Assembly: GCA_030608725.1 (NCBI GenBank)
Contig: JAUWDP010000038.1
Span: forward strand, 1 to 8,397
From: Candidatus Bathyarchaeota archaeon
GTDB lineage: Archaea > Thermoproteota > Bathyarchaeia > TCS64
Reading direction: 5' to 3'
DNA length: 8,397 nucleotides
The position numbers and the translations under genes were made by a program. Positions 7,087-8,397 of this stretch are shown one piece after another. Each line of letters starts with the position of its first letter. Positions within the stretch are counted from its first letter, which is position 1. The notes beneath the pieces are model-generated. The model saw only the letters and a list, made by a program, of their open reading frames with translations, did no database searches and was not told where the DNA came from.

Positions 7087-8181
7087 TTGATCGAATTGAG
7101 CAGGAGCTATCTAGATCTGAGCACGGACGAGGAGGAGCACGCCCTCGCCCTTCACAAGGAGAGCTTCGTCATCGACGCCAGCCTCGTCGCCTTCATCGAG
7201 GGCGTCGGGGAGGACATCTGGATCGACGATGTCCTAGAGGGAGGAGTGACCGCCGGGAACGCCACGGTCTGCATGGGGCGCAGCTTCAGCGGTGCTCTCC
7301 GAGAGCTTGTACACTACCATGACTGGGCCAAGGGCAAGGCTGACAAGGCCCTCATCGTCAAGAAGGCCTCGGACATCGAGAAGGCGAAGAAGGAGGGGAA
7401 GCACGGCATAATCTTTGGACCTCAGGACAGCAGCTTCCTGGAGAGGAGCCTCCACTTCCTCAAGGTCGCCCACCAGTGGGGCATACGGATCATACAGATC
7501 ACCTACAACTTCAGGAACGAGTCCGGGGACGGCTGCATGGAGCGGAACGACGCCGGCCTCAGCAACTTCGGCGTCAGCCTCGTCGAGGAGATGAACAAGC
7601 TGGGCATCCTTGTGGACCTCAGCCACACCGGTGACCGGACCATAATGGAGACAATTGAGACCTCCAAGGACCCGGTCAGCTTCACCCACGTCATCCCTCG
7701 GAGCTCAACGCCCAAGGAGATGGGGGGCTACGCCGACTGGTCGAGCAGGCACGGCGACTACGGCCAGTTCCAGCAGTACTCCATGGCCAGAGCCATCACA
7801 GACGAAGCACTCAAGGCATGCGCCGAGAAAGGCGGGATGGTTGGTGTGACTCCGTTCTTCGCGAAGAAGAAGGGATCCAGCACCATCACCGACGACCTGA
7901 TGGACCAGGTCGACCACACAGTGGGCCTCATCGGCGCGGAGCACGTGGGCTTCGGAAGCGACCTCGACTACAGGAACTCGGTCTACCGTGGGGCGTACAT
8001 CTGGAAGTACCCGGAGAGGATCGACGTCAGCTACTTCACTCCCATGGACAAGTCCTGGGGCTACGGATGGCTGGGGCACATGCCCAACTTCACGAAGGGA
8101 CTAGTTGCTCGGGGCTACTCCGACAAAGAGGTGAAGGGGATGCTGGGCGGCAACTGGGTGAAGCTCTTCAAGAAGGTCTAG
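7087..8181 (+). CDS. M19 (renal/membrane dipeptidase) family hydrolase with altered metal site
   Basis: Member of peptidase family M19 (TIM-barrel, amidohydrolase-like), whose characterised members cleave dipeptides or related amides at a binuclear zinc site. 364 aa, no signal peptide. Family landmarks: FVIDASLV at 27-34; GIRIIQITYNFRN at 132-144; DAGLSNFG at 155-162; EEMNKLGILVDLSHTG at 167-182 with H180; FTHVIPR at 199-205 with H201; KGGMVGVTPFF at 248-258; HVGFGSDLD at 286-294 with D292; and the C-terminal PNFTKGLVARGYSDKEVKGMLGGNW. The usual N-terminal DGHxD zinc motif is replaced by D30-A-S-L-V, and the bridging glutamate position reads GPQD (Q113). One metal site may therefore be lost, as in a bacterial M19 side-branch with an IDGL-type N-terminus and GFQN. 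Start: TTG 7087, supported by the TATA box spacing; a second TTG lies three codons on. Substrate unknown; strict dipeptidase activity is doubtful. Confidence 0.93.
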   Translation: MIELSRSYLDLSTDEEEHALALHKESFVIDASLVAFIEGVGEDIWIDDVLEGGVTAGNATVCMGRSFSGALRELVHYHDWAKGKADKALIVKKASDIEKAKKEGKHGIIFGPQDSSFLERSLHFLKVAHQWGIRIIQITYNFRNESGDGCMERNDAGLSNFGVSLVEEMNKLGILVDLSHTGDRTIMETIETSKDPVSFTHVIPRSSTPKEMGGYADWSSRHGDYGQFQQYSMARAITDEALKACAEKGGMVGVTPFFAKKKGSSTITDDLMDQVDHTVGLIGAEHVGFGSDLDYRNSVYRGAYIWKYPERIDVSYFTPMDKSWGYGWLGHMPNFTKGLVARGYSDKEVKGMLGGNWVKLFKKV

Positions 8182-8204
8182 GGCGGATAAACCCCCTTTT
8201 TTTC
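8182..8204 (+). terminator. T-run terminator after the M19 gene
   Basis: Directly after the TAG stop, a short GGG...CCC pairing possibility leads into seven T residues (8197-8203) on the plus strand. This is a typical archaeal terminator, where the T-run matters more than a hairpin. Confidence 0.6.
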
Positions 8205-8233
8205 ACTAAACCTACTGTGCACTCGCACAAGTT

Positions 8234-8254
8234 AAACAAAAAAACAAAATAAAA
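8234..8254 (-). terminator. T-rich terminator for the right-edge minus-strand gene
   Basis: The minus strand reads TTTTATTTTGTTTTTTTGTTT here, about 50 bases after the stop of the zinc-ribbon gene. A weak G/C-rich inverted repeat (GCG..CGC core with CCCG/CGGG arms, roughly 8276-8297) lies between. With the opposing T-run at 8197-8203 it separates two convergent genes. Confidence 0.6.
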
Positions 8255-8304
8255 TTCTTAGACGGTCTCTAAACCCCGTCGCGCTTGAGGCGCGGGCGAG
8301 CTTT

Positions 8305-8397
8305 CTAGTACCTTCTCGGCGGCCTGTGCTTTGCGAAGCACTCACGGCAGTAAACCGGGCGGCCCTCTGTAGGCTTGAAAGGAACCTCGTCCTCCTT
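8305..8397 (-). CDS. C-terminal end of a CxxC-x17-CxxC zinc-ribbon protein (5' part outside window)
   Basis: The last 30 codons, ending at TAG (8307-8305), contain EVPFKPTEGRPVYCRECF followed by a basic tail ending RPPRRY. The pattern VPFKPTEGRPVYCxxCF is the second half of the CxxC-x17-CxxC domain, a probable zinc-binding module found at the ends of small, basic archaeal proteins (and some bacterial ones). Only the second Cys pair is in the window; the first CxxC should lie about 12 residues beyond the right edge. The role of the family is not established; nucleic-acid binding is a common guess. The gene reads toward the M19 gene and looks unrelated to the metabolic clusters. Confidence 0.85.
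   Translation of the reverse strand, partial: KEDEVPFKPTEGRPVYCRECFAKHRPPRRY

Noticed and set aside
8205..8304. Possible small gene or RNA in the convergent gap
   Set aside because: The sequence is mostly an A-rich tract (a T-rich terminator on the other strand) plus a weak G/C-rich inverted repeat; no start with a ribosome site was seen.

Overview
The window looks archaeal. Several starts sit just downstream of TATA-like elements with little or no leader (the dipeptidase-like gene at 7087 and the large gene starting near 6891). Gene ends carry bare T-runs rather than strong hairpins. Arginine is mostly AGG/AGA/CGG, and the right edge holds the end of a CxxC-x17-CxxC zinc-ribbon protein, a family I know mainly from archaea. 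G+C is high by eye. I cannot name the lineage; an uncultured Thermoproteota-like or Thermoplasmatota-like archaeon would fit equally well.

Layout, left to right. Positions 1-3484 (minus strand) hold a three-gene molybdenum hydroxylase operon (xanthine dehydrogenase/aldehyde oxidoreductase superfamily), transcribed FAD subunit -> 2Fe-2S subunit -> molybdopterin subunit. The last is cut by the left edge one codon before the expected catalytic glutamate. Positions 3485-3661 form the promoter/leader region of that operon. Positions 3662-6891 (minus strand) hold a second tight operon: a 522-aa protein of unknown function with a transglutaminase-like Cys-His-Asp signature, a CE4/NodB-fold deacetylase of the HpPgdA/PuuE type, and a COG1237-type metallo-beta-lactamase-fold hydrolase whose N-terminus has no ATG/GTG/TTG start. 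A divergent promoter region (6892-7086) separates this operon from a plus-strand M19 (renal dipeptidase) family protein that lacks the N-terminal metal ligands. Positions 8182-8304 are a convergent intergenic region with a T-rich terminator on each strand, followed by the C-terminal end of the zinc-ribbon protein.

How the parts may work together is inference. None of the proteins shows a signal peptide, so all appear cytoplasmic. Side by side are a molybdenum hydroxylase, a CE4 enzyme related to allantoinase/imidase/peptidoglycan-deacetylase-like amidohydrolases, a divergent M19 hydrolase, an MBL hydrolase and a transglutaminase/cysteine-peptidase-fold protein. This suggests breakdown or modification of an N-containing (amide, cyclic amide/imide or peptide-like) compound. 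No substrate can be assigned from sequence alone. The least described component is the 522-aa transglutaminase-like protein.
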